64,000 nucleotides of DNA from Plectrocnemia conspersa. Its lineage: Eukaryota; Arthropoda; Insecta; Trichoptera; Polycentropodidae. The stretch is from NCBI GenBank assembly GCA_009617715.1, contig VTFK01000245.1:868001-932000 (forward strand), read 5' to 3'. Shown here piece by piece: positions 49,001 through 59,247 of the stretch. Below the pieces are notes generated by a model, which saw only the letters and a program-made list of their open reading frames with translations, was not told the DNA's origin and did no database searches. The position numbers were made by a program, and so were the translations under genes. The stretch's first letter is position 1. Every line of letters begins with the position of its first letter.

Positions 49001-49919
49001 GAATCGAGCTGAACGATTATTCTATTCAAATAAATTATAAGCTGAAGAGAGAACTATGAAAATAATTAAACAAGTTTCAATGACAAGTATAAACTAATTA
49101 TTTTTATTAAAATAAAACAGCATCTCATTTTATATATTCAAAATAAACACACAGGACATAATTTTATGATTTGATGCAATAATGAGATTTAATTCCTAAA
49201 CTCTTGTCTAAAATAAATCTTGGTCCTCATTGTCTAAACAACGATCTGAGAAACCTATATAATCGTTCATATGAATCTTTGTCGTACAAATAACGAGCTT
49301 AGTGACCTCTGTATAAGCTCATATATATAGCAGGTCTCACAAGTATACAAAAACTATAAGCAAGTGTCACTCATCAATAAACCTGGAAGAAGCTACCGAG
49401 TGCTTAAATTAGAATACCTTAAAGCTTTCTGCTACAACTCGAATGTTTAAGCTGAAAAGAGTCATTAAGTTTTAAATAAAATACTATTCCAGAAACATTT
49501 ACAACTATATGAAAAGCAGACATACTAATAATTTAAAACGCTATAAAAAATACGACGTGGAATCATTCTACTTGCGCAACAAAAACATAGCAATAAAAAT
49601 ACTTTGAGTAGGTAGATAGCTCGACTAGTGAGGTGACTACTGCATAATCATGTGCTCAATAAAACCTATTTGTTATAAATTAAATACGTCTGTAAAAAAA
49701 TTAGTGGCGAATTTCTTAAGCTTTAGAATTAAGATGATATATTACCTCTTAATAATTCAGACAAAGAACCATGACATCGTGTACGATACTTAATGTATTT
49801 ATACCTTAATATGAAATATGATGTTTTAATTACTTATTAAGTTGACTTTTAATTTTTTATTGAATTGCTATATTTATATTTTATAATAAAATAATAATTT
49901 CTATATTTATATTTATTAA
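46008..49919. other. AT-rich intergenic DNA
   Basis: No supported gene. A CG-richer patch at 47500–48560 includes a segment (48180–48250) that resembles 56110–56180. The plus-strand frame at 48369–48578 and minus frame at 48659–48859 have no domain or splice support. Confidence 0.5.
48180..48330 (+). repeat. Dispersed repeat shared with 56110–56250
   Basis: ATGCTTCGCTTGGATGCGAG, then TTTTGACTGAACTTTC, resembles TAGCTCCGCTTGGTGCGAG, then TTTGGCTGAGTCTTG near 56143–56177. Both are CG-richer than their flanks. Probably pieces of one mobile element; ends not found. Confidence 0.3.
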
Positions 49920-51375
49920 CCCTTTGCGCTCGTAAGTCGACTATGTGTCGACATCGTATTTCAAGCGTTGTACTCGAACGTCGACAATATGTCGACAAAA
50001 CTTTGAATGCATTTATTGGCTTTGTGTTCAAGCAAATTTTGAAAATTTAAATTTATTAATAGTAAAAAGACTTCTGTTAAACACATTTCAGTAATATTGA
50101 ATTTTTAACTTATGCAAATAACTCAATAATTTTAAATTTACAAGTGTAAGTTTATTGTAAAATTTTTCATCGGAACATGGTCAAAGCGCGCGCTGTTAGG
50201 ACGGCATCGCGCTTGACTTGACAGATGTAGGTTGGCAATTATTGCTCTAAAACTGATTTTTTCCTTCAAAGGGCATCTATATTTTTATGATATGGGATGA
50301 AACGGGATCATATCCTCTAATTGTGCATAATTATTACTTTATATTGTGTGTCTGTTATGAAATAAAAATAAAATTTTTAAGACGGAAAAAAGAGCGAGAT
50401 GCCGTTATGCTAGCAGAGCTCGCTTACTCGCTCGCACAATAAAATGAGCGATTGACAACTATCGACCTGGGTACTCAACTCAATCGATAATATTAGTCTC
50501 GACACGTTTAATATATTTTCGAGCTAGTAAATAGCTAAATTATGTAAAACAGAATTAATAATCTGTGTTTTAATTATTTATAAATACATATATTGATTTT
50601 CTTTTAAAAATTATCCATATAATTACGAATGACGATATAATATTGAATTTTTAAGGACGTGACGATGAATTCGATATTAACCGTGATATTATTACTGTGA
50701 CAGTAATAGTATGCGTTTATGCTAAGACTATTTTTACCTATTTTAAATCTGGTACAAGTATTTAAAGTTTCAAGTTTTAGGATAATCTTTTAATGTAAAA
50801 TTTTTTTATGATCAATTTATTTATATTTTTAGAACTGTTTTAATAAATTCAAAACTTAAAAATTCAAAAATGAAGCCAAGAGGCCAAACTACGCTGGTTC
50901 GCACTAGGTGTAAAAAACGCCTCGCCAATCCAAAACAGATCCCCACAAAAAAAAAACAATGTAATATTTATCATTTCTGCCTCAAATGGGCAAATACATA
51001 CGAAAAACTTGTAGAATATTTGTCTAAATATAAAATTTGATCATTTTCACAAAATATAATAAAACTTTTACCAGCCCCACCTATTTGTTTTATGTATGTA
51101 AAAAATTGGGTGGGGGGCCTGTCCCAATTGCATTTATATTATCACCACAGCTGATATTTTGAGCGCCATTTCGAAATTTGTTAATATGTGGGGGCACCTA
51201 TTCATGCCATATTTTTAAAAAAAAATATTATGGTTCAAATAATTGATTTACAGCCTTTAAATTATACTAAAAGCCATTTTATTAGGGCTCAAATGCTTAC
51301 GCCACCTTTAAATGTCTAATGAGTACTGGCGATTTTTTTTGATGCCACCTATAGAAGTCATCCGCGGTGAAAGGG
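49920..51375. mobile_element. piggyBac-like non-autonomous element between TTAA sites
   Basis: The left end reads TTAA then CCCTTTGCGCTCG (49916–49932). The right end reads CGCGGTGAAAGGG then TTAA (51364–51379). Both ends therefore start CCCTTT just inside a TTAA, the piggyBac target and end pattern. Subterminal GTCGAC palindromes occur near the left end. The 1.46 kb between holds no transposase, so it would need one in trans. Confidence 0.7.
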
Positions 51376-51559
51376 TTAAAAGTCTTGTAAAACATATTTT
51401 TTTCAGTGAGTTTTAGGATTGTATTTACTTATATAAATTTATCCATATTTAACACTTTAAAGGTGGATGACTCAAATATGCGTCATTGAAAAAACTATTG
51501 GTAAAAGTCGTTTATGCACAACATAATCAACACTTTACACGTTTAATTGATAAGATTTA

Positions 51560-51770
51560 AAACACAGTTTGTAAATTAGTGATATCTATTATATATTGTT
51601 AACTATAATTACAGCTTATAATCAATAGATGTCGCTTTAGCAGTTAGGGCTTAATTTTAATAATAGCGCATTCTTAATATTAAAAATGTTTAGTTTGTTG
51701 CGGGACCTGAACCGATAGTCTCTAGGATATCAGTTCAACGCCTTAAGGACTACGACATTCCGGTTATACA
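51560..51770 (-). repeat. tRNA-derived SINE-like family B, copy 2
   Basis: On the minus strand an A-box region (ATGTCGTAGTCCTTAAGG) and B-box (GGTTCAGGTCCC, 51713–51702) are followed by the same body as copy 1, including AGCGACATCTATT inverted against AGTGATATCTATT. Confidence 0.6.
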
Positions 51771-51885
51771 AGACAATCTAAATATAAAGTTGTAAAATCG
51801 CCATGACGCGTTTTGAATGTCTCTCTGTAAAACATATGACTGAAGAATATAGACAAGGTTATTTTGCTCGTGTAACACCATAGAC

Positions 51886-52227
51886 CAGGGGTTGGCAAAC
51901 CTTTTGTGAAGGACCAGATTGTAAATATTTTAAGCTCAGCGGGCCAGGAAGCAAAATTAAAATGAGCTTTATCATTTCTCTCAAATATTCAAATGTATTG
52001 CAAAAGGCGTTACGTGGGCACTGAAGATGCTTTCAAATTTAAAGTGCATAACGTCACGATGAAATACAAAGCAATAGTGTGATACCTAGCTAGCTCCTTA
52101 ACTCGACGGTTGGCCGCTCTATTATAGCACATACTTTGATTTTTTTATATGTCAAATCTAACAATTACTTGCAGCCCGGATTAAAATAAGCAGAGGACTG
52201 GATTTGGCCGTAATTTTCTGACCTCTG
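51886..52227. mobile_element. hAT-like MITE with a perfect 8-bp target duplication
   Basis: Termini are CAGGGGTTGGCAAACC at the left and, read inward on the other strand, CAGAGGTCAGAAAATT at the right. The 8-bp CCATAGAC flanks both sides (51878–51885 and 52228–52235). Length is 342 bp with no coding capacity. An 8-bp duplication and CAGNGGT ends are hAT hallmarks. Confidence 0.88.
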
Positions 52228-52317
52228 CCATAGACAGTGAATATATCAAAAAATATCTAATTTAATTTGGCCTCTTTTCGTATTTTAAATATTCCTATCC
52301 TAAGTGCATGTAAACGC

Positions 52318-52984
52318 AGGACAAATACCCTGGATAGATATATCTCCCATCAAAACTCCCCTGACATTACCCCCTGTACAAATAATCCCCTGTGCAAATA
52401 GCCCCTGACAAATAGCCCCTGAAAATTAACCCCCCGTGTAAATAACCCCTGACGATTAACCCCCGCCACGTATAGAGATAAGTATTTTATATAAGTTGTT
52501 ATTATTTATAATAAATGGTCATTATTTTAATAAAATAATGTTTAATACGAATAATCAGTATCAATACTAATTTATTTCATTCAGCAAAATACAGAATTTT
52601 TAAAATATCAATAAAACTAACACATTTACGAAGAAAATATACGTATTGTATATTTTGTACCGGTGACCGGTGCGAGCAAAATTGTTATAAAGAGTATTAA
52701 AAAAAATTAAAAAATATTATTAGGCTAGATACATATGTATGTATAATACAGCTAAACTTTGGTAATGGCGTCAGTATATGTTTTATTAAGTATAATAGAG
52801 CGTCACGAGACGTGTTAAGTAATATCTGTATTATCTTTATACGTGGCGGGGGTTAATTGTCAGGGGGATTATTTGCATGGTGGGTTAATTGTCAGGGGGT
52901 TATTAGCACGGGGGGTCAATGTCCAGGGGGGTTTTGACGGGGGGTTATTGTCCAAGGGGTATATTTCCAGGCGGTTAGTGTCCT
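52318..52984. mobile_element. Foldback element with iterated C-rich inverted arms
   Basis: The left arm (52318–52482) carries about eight C-rich units of 14–17 bp such as CCCCTGACAAATAG. The right arm (52831–52984) carries the inverse units such as CAGGGGGTTATTAGCACGG. The innermost parts match well (CCCCCGCCACGTATAGAG against its inverse). The outer ends pair as AGGACA. The arms are about 150–165 bp around an AT-rich middle of about 350 bp with no coding frame. Foldback (FB) elements have arms of short direct repeats like these. Confidence 0.75.
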
Positions 52985-53529
52985 AGAACCATATTTCCTA
53001 ATCTAGATTCTCCTTTATATATGGACCTTCGCTTTAATTTATTTGGAATCTCATTATCGGCAACTTAGCGTCAAAAGTGTTAAATTTTGCTTTTAAAAAT
53101 CATTGGTTATATCGTCAAAATGTATCCTTTTGCTTAAAACATATGTGCTGATGTGCATATTGTTTGTGTTTTATTTATTGTAAGGTGCATAACAATTTTT
53201 CGTATTAAATGTGTTTTTAAACGTTATTATATGTTGATATATGTTTTATTTAACTAACAGTATATTTTTTTATTTTTTATAATACGTTTATTGTAATCTG
53301 ATTTTCTATAAAGTCTAAAACTTGTTAATGGGAATATATTAACTATTTACCAAGAAAAAACAACAATTAAAAAAACTAAAAACTAAGGTTTTACTAAGAA
53401 AAAAAACAACAAGTAAAAAACTTGTGCTCTTTGTAATTTTAATCTTGATTAAATTTTATTGTAACCATTATTTTTTTGTATGAACGCAAATTGTTGATCG
53501 ATGTTATGAGCGCTAAACGCTATAGAACG

Positions 53530-53577
53530 AGCGCGATGCGCAAGATAATAAGCGCATTGCGCAAGATAATAAACGAT
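53530..53577 (+). repeat. Short tandem duplication
   Basis: GCGATGCGCAAGATAATAA and GCATTGCGCAAGATAATAAA are adjacent near-identical copies of about 21 bp, in otherwise AT-rich DNA. Confidence 0.7.
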
Positions 53578-54119
53578 AGGTGCAAAAAAAAATACAAACA
53601 GTCCAATATTTTAATTATTCAGAATTCATATGACATCTAGCTATTTACAAATTTATTAATGGTTATAAACCCCTGCCGCTACAGCACTCAGCTGTTTTTT
53701 TAAATAATTCATTTATTTGTTTTACCGCGCATTTGATTGCGATGGACGAAAAATCATCTAAAAACATCATTACATTTACCTTCCTATACTATGTATACCT
53801 AATACTATGTCATTTATTTTTTTTGGTGAATAGTAAGTACAATTCTTCGTGAACACATTTTAATAAATTATTCTTTTCTAAGTTTCATGGTTAACGTTTT
53901 ACAAATTATTTAAAAAAAACAATAAAAAAAGTTATTTTCCGATTAAAGTATTTAAATTATAATATATTTTAAATATTTAATTAATTTTTTTTTAACTAAA
54001 ATACTGACAAACTATCAATCTTTCGCTGTATTAATTTTAATTTGTAAAAAGATTAATCAAAACATGTTTTATTTCATTTTTACATCCAAAAATTGAACAT
54101 AAAAAAAGTCTCGAAATTA

Positions 54120-54169
54120 AATACGAGCTGGCGCTACCCCAACCAAAAAAAAAATACGAGTGCAAAGGG
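54120..54169 (-). mobile_element. Second piggyBac-like terminus (solo end)
   Basis: On the minus strand, TTAA is followed by CCCTTTGCACTCG (54173 downward), which matches the left end of the element at 49920 except for one base. I could not find a partner end to the left, so it may be a truncated or rearranged copy. Confidence 0.55.
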
Positions 54170-55449
54170 TTAATAAAATAATGTAATAAGATTTAACAAA
54201 TTTAAAAATGAAACGTGCATGCATATTGAGCAAACAATAATATATTTCCTGAAGTTGTATAGTTTCAATATTGGGAACAGTTATGAAAATTATCAATGTG
54301 TTTATGTCAATCCGCTCGTTGCAGAATACACATCTTAACAAACATGTGATAATACAAAAGTAACGCGTAGACGAAAGTACTGCGTAACATTTAGGAAATT
54401 TAGCCTGTATTATAAAATAACTTGTTGTGTAATAAATATTATTCAAAAATTTCGTTTTCTATTTTTTTCATATGAAAAAATAATATTAGTAATAACTTTT
54501 ATGAGTATAATGTTTTTACAAGCATAGTCTATACTATCATACAAAAATAATAATATAATATTTAACAAATTCAATATTTTATTTGCATTGAAAATGTAGA
54601 AGAATATATTCGACACTATGCATGCACATGACATCACTATGGCTGAACAATTTCTATGTTAATTTTAAACGATAAATTATTTAGTATTCAGTCACACATA
54701 TCCTTCAAAAAAACTAATTTCAATAAAGTCTGAAAAATATATTAATAAAATAATTGTGGTCCTCGATATTATCTTATTACAGAAACCCAGTATGGGTTTT
54801 CCGAGGTTTTGACATCCGGGTGTTTTTTTAGAAGTGGTTTTATAATTATGTACACGGCATAATCATATATATATATAATCTATACATATTTTATTTGTCT
54901 CATTTATTTGTTTCACCTTAATAGTATAAACAAAGCTTCTTAACAAAATAAATTTATAAAGCTAAATTTTAGGAAATGCGATTAAGTCATGGTCAAATAT
55001 ATAAATGTCGCATTCTTGACATTTATCAAAATTTCATAGTAGCTCCTAAATTTCAATCTTAAACAAAAGTTAACTAGTTTTAAGATTTGCTGCAATTAAA
55101 CATGTTGTAATAATATAATACGGTCATTTATAGTTATATGTATAGATTGAAAGGTGGTCCTTATGAAAACTATGACGAATATGTCCTTACAACAAAGAAG
55201 CAAATTAGATGTTTTAAAATGTATATGCCTGATAAGTGCAAAATGTCAAAATCTACCATTTCTAACTGTAAAAAATGGCAAAGTATAATATTACGAACTT
55301 GAATATTAAGTTGGTTCTTTATAATCGTATTTTCTTACAGGCAAAATTTATTGCTCAACAGGCTCGTGAACAAAGTAGCTATTTTTAGACATTGCCAAGC
55401 AAAATTAGTTTTATTGACTAAGAAATAAATATTATAAAATAGAGATCAC

Positions 55450-55545
55450 TGACTTAGATTTCAATCTAGTGTCTCACTACTTACTTGTAGGTATTAATAG
55501 TCTTTACCCTGTTGTAAATTACAGGACAGCCTCATATATTACAAA
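55450..55545 (+). repeat. SINE-like family A tail fragment
   Basis: CACTACTTACTTGTAGGTA, then TTTACCCTGTTGTAAATTAC, matches the tail of copy 4 (CACTACTTAGCTGTAGGTG). No head precedes it. Confidence 0.4.
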
Positions 55546-56109
55546 CAAATCACAATAGTAAGATATAATTAGCTTTATCAAGTGATTTTTACCCAAAACG
55601 TTTGATGATTTAAAAAGTGTCAAATTAATAAAAAAAATACCTATTTAACTTACATTAAAAAATATCAGTGTTGCATCAACAATGTATTTAGAAAACAGCA
55701 TCATAACAACATTATAGCTTGATGTGTGAAGCAAAAACAATTCTTTCTTAATATCCGTTTAATACAAGGTCCGGAATGGAAATGGGCGATTTTGAAGTAA
55801 CGTTTTTTTCAATTAATACAGAAGAGTTTAAAAAAACTGTCAATGTATCCTTTGTTCATAATAAGCAATTTGTCGCAATGAAGCATCGGAGTGATAAGTG
55901 ACATCCGTTTTATAAAAAAAAAAAAAATAGAATAGACTAACAAGGCGTAAATTAGTTTGAGAATCCATTATGTTCATGAAATACTGTGACACTCAAAAAT
56001 TATAAATTGAAAACTAGTTGTCTTACACAATAAAAAAACTATCATAATAATTTTATTGCTGCAGTTATCATGATAGTTTGTGAGAATTAAATAAAGTGCT
56101 GCAGTTGAT

Positions 56110-56300
56110 GTTGATGAAAGAAATCTCGGTCGATACTAAGCATAGCTCCGCTTGGTGCGAGTTTGGCTGAGTCTTGTTTCTTCCGAGTCGGAAGCGAAGT
56201 GGTGATTCTATATGCAGATCCCGACTGAAAAGTCGTGTTAAAGACATGGCGGAAATCTATTGCCCTTTTCGTTCTCGATCGTCTGGCCAACGTGATATAA
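56110..56300 (+). repeat. CG-richer segment related to 48180–48330
   Basis: It shares the CGCTTGGNTGCGAGTTTNG core and a following CTGA. The overlapping open frames on both strands (56087–56356) carry no known domain, and I do not regard them as genes. Confidence 0.3.
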
Positions 56301-56659
56301 TAAAAACAAAAATTAAAAATGTGATTGCTAGTCGTAATAATAACTCTTGTAATTAAAGGTGATTTGAGAACTTATTAATTCATAATTATAAAACACTTCG
56401 CTTCAAGCGGCATTCCTAATATATACTTAGCTTTCGCCATGACAATGACTTCTCCCATGGTCAATTGTATATCAAATAACAGAGCATTAAAAACATATTT
56501 GTGCTGTGAATAAACAGATTATAATATTAAAAAAAAATATCGTTCATGTAAAGTTAAGAAATGTTGTAAAAACTATAAACTTATAAATCGCAGCTTATTA
56601 TATTCATAAGTTGGCACTGTAGCTATTAATATAAATTATTAAATAACCAGCTTTTTGTA

Positions 56660-57130
56660 TTCGGAGTAGGGTTTGTATCTTTACCGCCAAAATTTCCCAT
56701 TAACTATAAATTCTAACCGCCGTTTTCTCACACACACCTTGGACCGTGAAATGTATAATCACGATTGATAAACAGCATCTATGGCAACATCCACGTTTCA
56801 GAAGGTCACCGGAGAAAATGTATGTTTTGTCATCGTTTCGGGATTGAAATCGATGACAATTGTGTAACGTTTACCGTCGGTCTATTACGCATCATCGGCT
56901 GTACCAATATTTAAATTGCACATCTTTTTTTCATCTGAGGCGTCCTTGTTCGACGTCTCGTCTAAGTTCTACGAATTTTCAATGTATGACAGACCATCGC
57001 AGAAAATACCCCTTTGACCTTGCGCTCCGACACGATCTTTCGATTATGTGGAAAAACCACACAATAGGGACAGGTAGGCGGAAAATTGGATTGTGGCGGT
57101 TTGAAGGAAATTAGGGACAAGGGAAAATGT
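56660..57130. other. CG-richer island, possible regulatory or leader-exon DNA
   Basis: Composition is clearly different from the flanks. A donor-like GGACAG then GTAGGC occurs near 57069–57080 on the plus strand. The plus frame 56860–57114 lacks a recognisable motif. No promoter element is certain. Confidence 0.3.
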
Positions 57131-58048
57131 AAAAATAATCAACAATCGTAAATGTCTGCGCGTAAAACCTAAATTGACAAATGCGACACTATTTCATATT
57201 ATTATAATGGTAGTAATTACGAATATATCACTGCGTAATAATTTTACAATTTACAAAAGTTTGGTATCATAAAATATATGTATAATATATAGCTTGATTT
57301 AATAAGTAATTATTATTAAACTTTTAAGCAATTAAAATTAACTAATAATTTCTTAGCCATTCGCATTTTTACAAAAAAAAAAATCTTTAATGACACATTT
57401 TTAACTTGAATAAACATGTATATATAATCCATGTCTTAGCAAAATTTATATGTAGTGATTTTATACAGAATTTTATTTTTATTATTCTGAGCCAAACATG
57501 AAAACACATATTTATAATTGAAAAATTCTGACTCATTAACATTTCTTTTGGCTATGTATTAAACATTAAATGCAATTATCTTTACAAAAAAATTTTACAA
57601 ATTTTAAGTATTATTATACCTGACATAATGACATTGTTTTTATTTATTATTGTAAAAGCTGCATTATTAATTCATATATATTTATACACAACTATAAAAA
57701 ACAACCATTTAATGTATTTCCCATGAGTAAAAACCATTTAAAAGATACATAATGAAGCAGTATCATTAGCAAAACTTGATTAATTATCCAAACGCTAAAA
57801 AAAAAATTTATTCGCTAATATCATTGACAAATGCAACTTTCGAATTGTGCACGTACATATTTATTTTATTTTCGAACATAACATGACAAGGTCTCAGTGT
57901 ATGTTTATTTTTATTCAGATCTTCTTCACGTCTAAGTTATAAATTGATCCATTGAAAGACTTACTTACATTTGGTTATAAGTTGATAGCCTTTAGTGGCT
58001 CGGAAAATTGAAATAAATGTCAACCATTAATTTAATTAGTCGTATATA

Positions 58049-58074
58049 TTTCTAGTTTATATATAAACTAGAAA
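58049..58074. repeat. Perfect 26-bp palindrome
   Basis: TTTCTAGTTTAT (58049–58060) continues into its exact reverse complement with no spacer (centre ATAT). It could form a cruciform or be a recent tail-to-tail insertion; meaning unknown. Confidence 0.8.
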
Positions 58075-58884
58075 GAATCCACTCAGGCATAATTTTGCGA
58101 TAACATATGTATTCCAGTGTAGAATATTATATGTGACGCTATGATTTGCATGATTATTTGACTTTTAAAATTGTTTACTGTGTAAAGTTTAAGTTTTTTA
58201 CATATTTGTATATTCATCTTCATCTAAAATAAGAGTCCTAGTGTAAAATATAAATATACTTACATATAATATATTTTAAAAGAACACTTGAAATAGTTCT
58301 TAAAATAAAAAATTATCATGTTTATATTATATAATTGAAAATAATAATTAAAAATGATATTTGCTTAAGTATTACACATAGTTTCGCAACTCATACTTGT
58401 TAATTTTATTTATTCATTATTTTTTCAGATTGTTTTTTATAATAATGCAATAGTTATTTAATATTCAGTACTAAAAAATTGATGTTAACACATTTATAAT
58501 TTTTTAAAATAATGTTTTAATATCAATTTATCAGTTAATAATTATTAATTGGTTTCTACATAATTCACTTTAATGGACTGTTTTTTTTTGTGTGTTTTTA
58601 ATCATACTACATAATTTAACTACAATTTAAGTAATTTAGTTACATAAAAACAACGTAAAATAAATATTTTTGGATTTTATATGACTTACGTAAGCTCATA
58701 TTCATATCACTCGTGTTTTTAATAAATAAAAAGCTTATCTATGATTTCACTAATGTTTTTATACTCAACTTTTCAATACTTAGAATGTGTTTATTTTTAA
58801 AATAAACTCTGTTTTAAAATTATATAAAATATGCCTATTTTTTCAAACGGTCTTGTTAGCTTTGGTCTTGGTCTTGTTGATTTA

Positions 58885-59247
58885 AAACACAGATGTGAGG
58901 TAGTTAGGCTAAAAAAATTTTTGCAGAGGTTTCGAGATTTATTAGACGAAATAATTTATCATCTTGAAGAAAGAGGAGATGCTCTTCAAAATTTTCTTTA
59001 ACAAAATTGACTATGTGACTTAGCATCCTTGACTGACTCCACAGGAAAACTAAGTTTGTTGAATTTATATTTACAAGGTAAAAACAGTATCATCTGTAAA
59101 TTAATTAGTAGCATTTCTGCGTTTAAAAGACAAGCTTTAGTTATGCTCCAAGATCACAGGGATAAACGTTTTGACAGATTCCCAAACATCAAGAAATACT
59201 TTTCATCATTTCAACGTACAAATACAGATGGTTTAATTAGTATATAA
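58885..59247 (+). pseudogene. hAT-family (ZBED/GTF2IRD2-like) transposase relic
   Basis: One frame gives EVVRLKKFLQRFRDLLDEII and LEERGDALQNFL then a stop. A second frame continues LCDLASLTDSTGKLSLLNLY, LQGKNSIICKL and SSISAFKRQ. This matches the segment of hAT-derived proteins with the pattern (K/W)LA.L.DI...LN.LN..LQGKN..I....D...AF. A frameshift near 58999–59020 and stops make it non-functional. The N-terminal zinc finger and C-terminal dimerisation region are absent. Confidence 0.7.

Noticed and set aside
54117..54446. 109-codon minus-strand frame
   Set aside because: It runs through the piggyBac-like terminus and AT-rich DNA, with no recognisable motif.
56087..57114. Overlapping frames on both strands
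   Set aside because: No motif; the first part is a dispersed repeat also seen at 48.2 kb.
58896..58910. let-7-like GAGGTAGTTAGG
   Set aside because: The match stops after eight or nine bases, there is no hairpin partner, and the sequence is coding text of the hAT relic.
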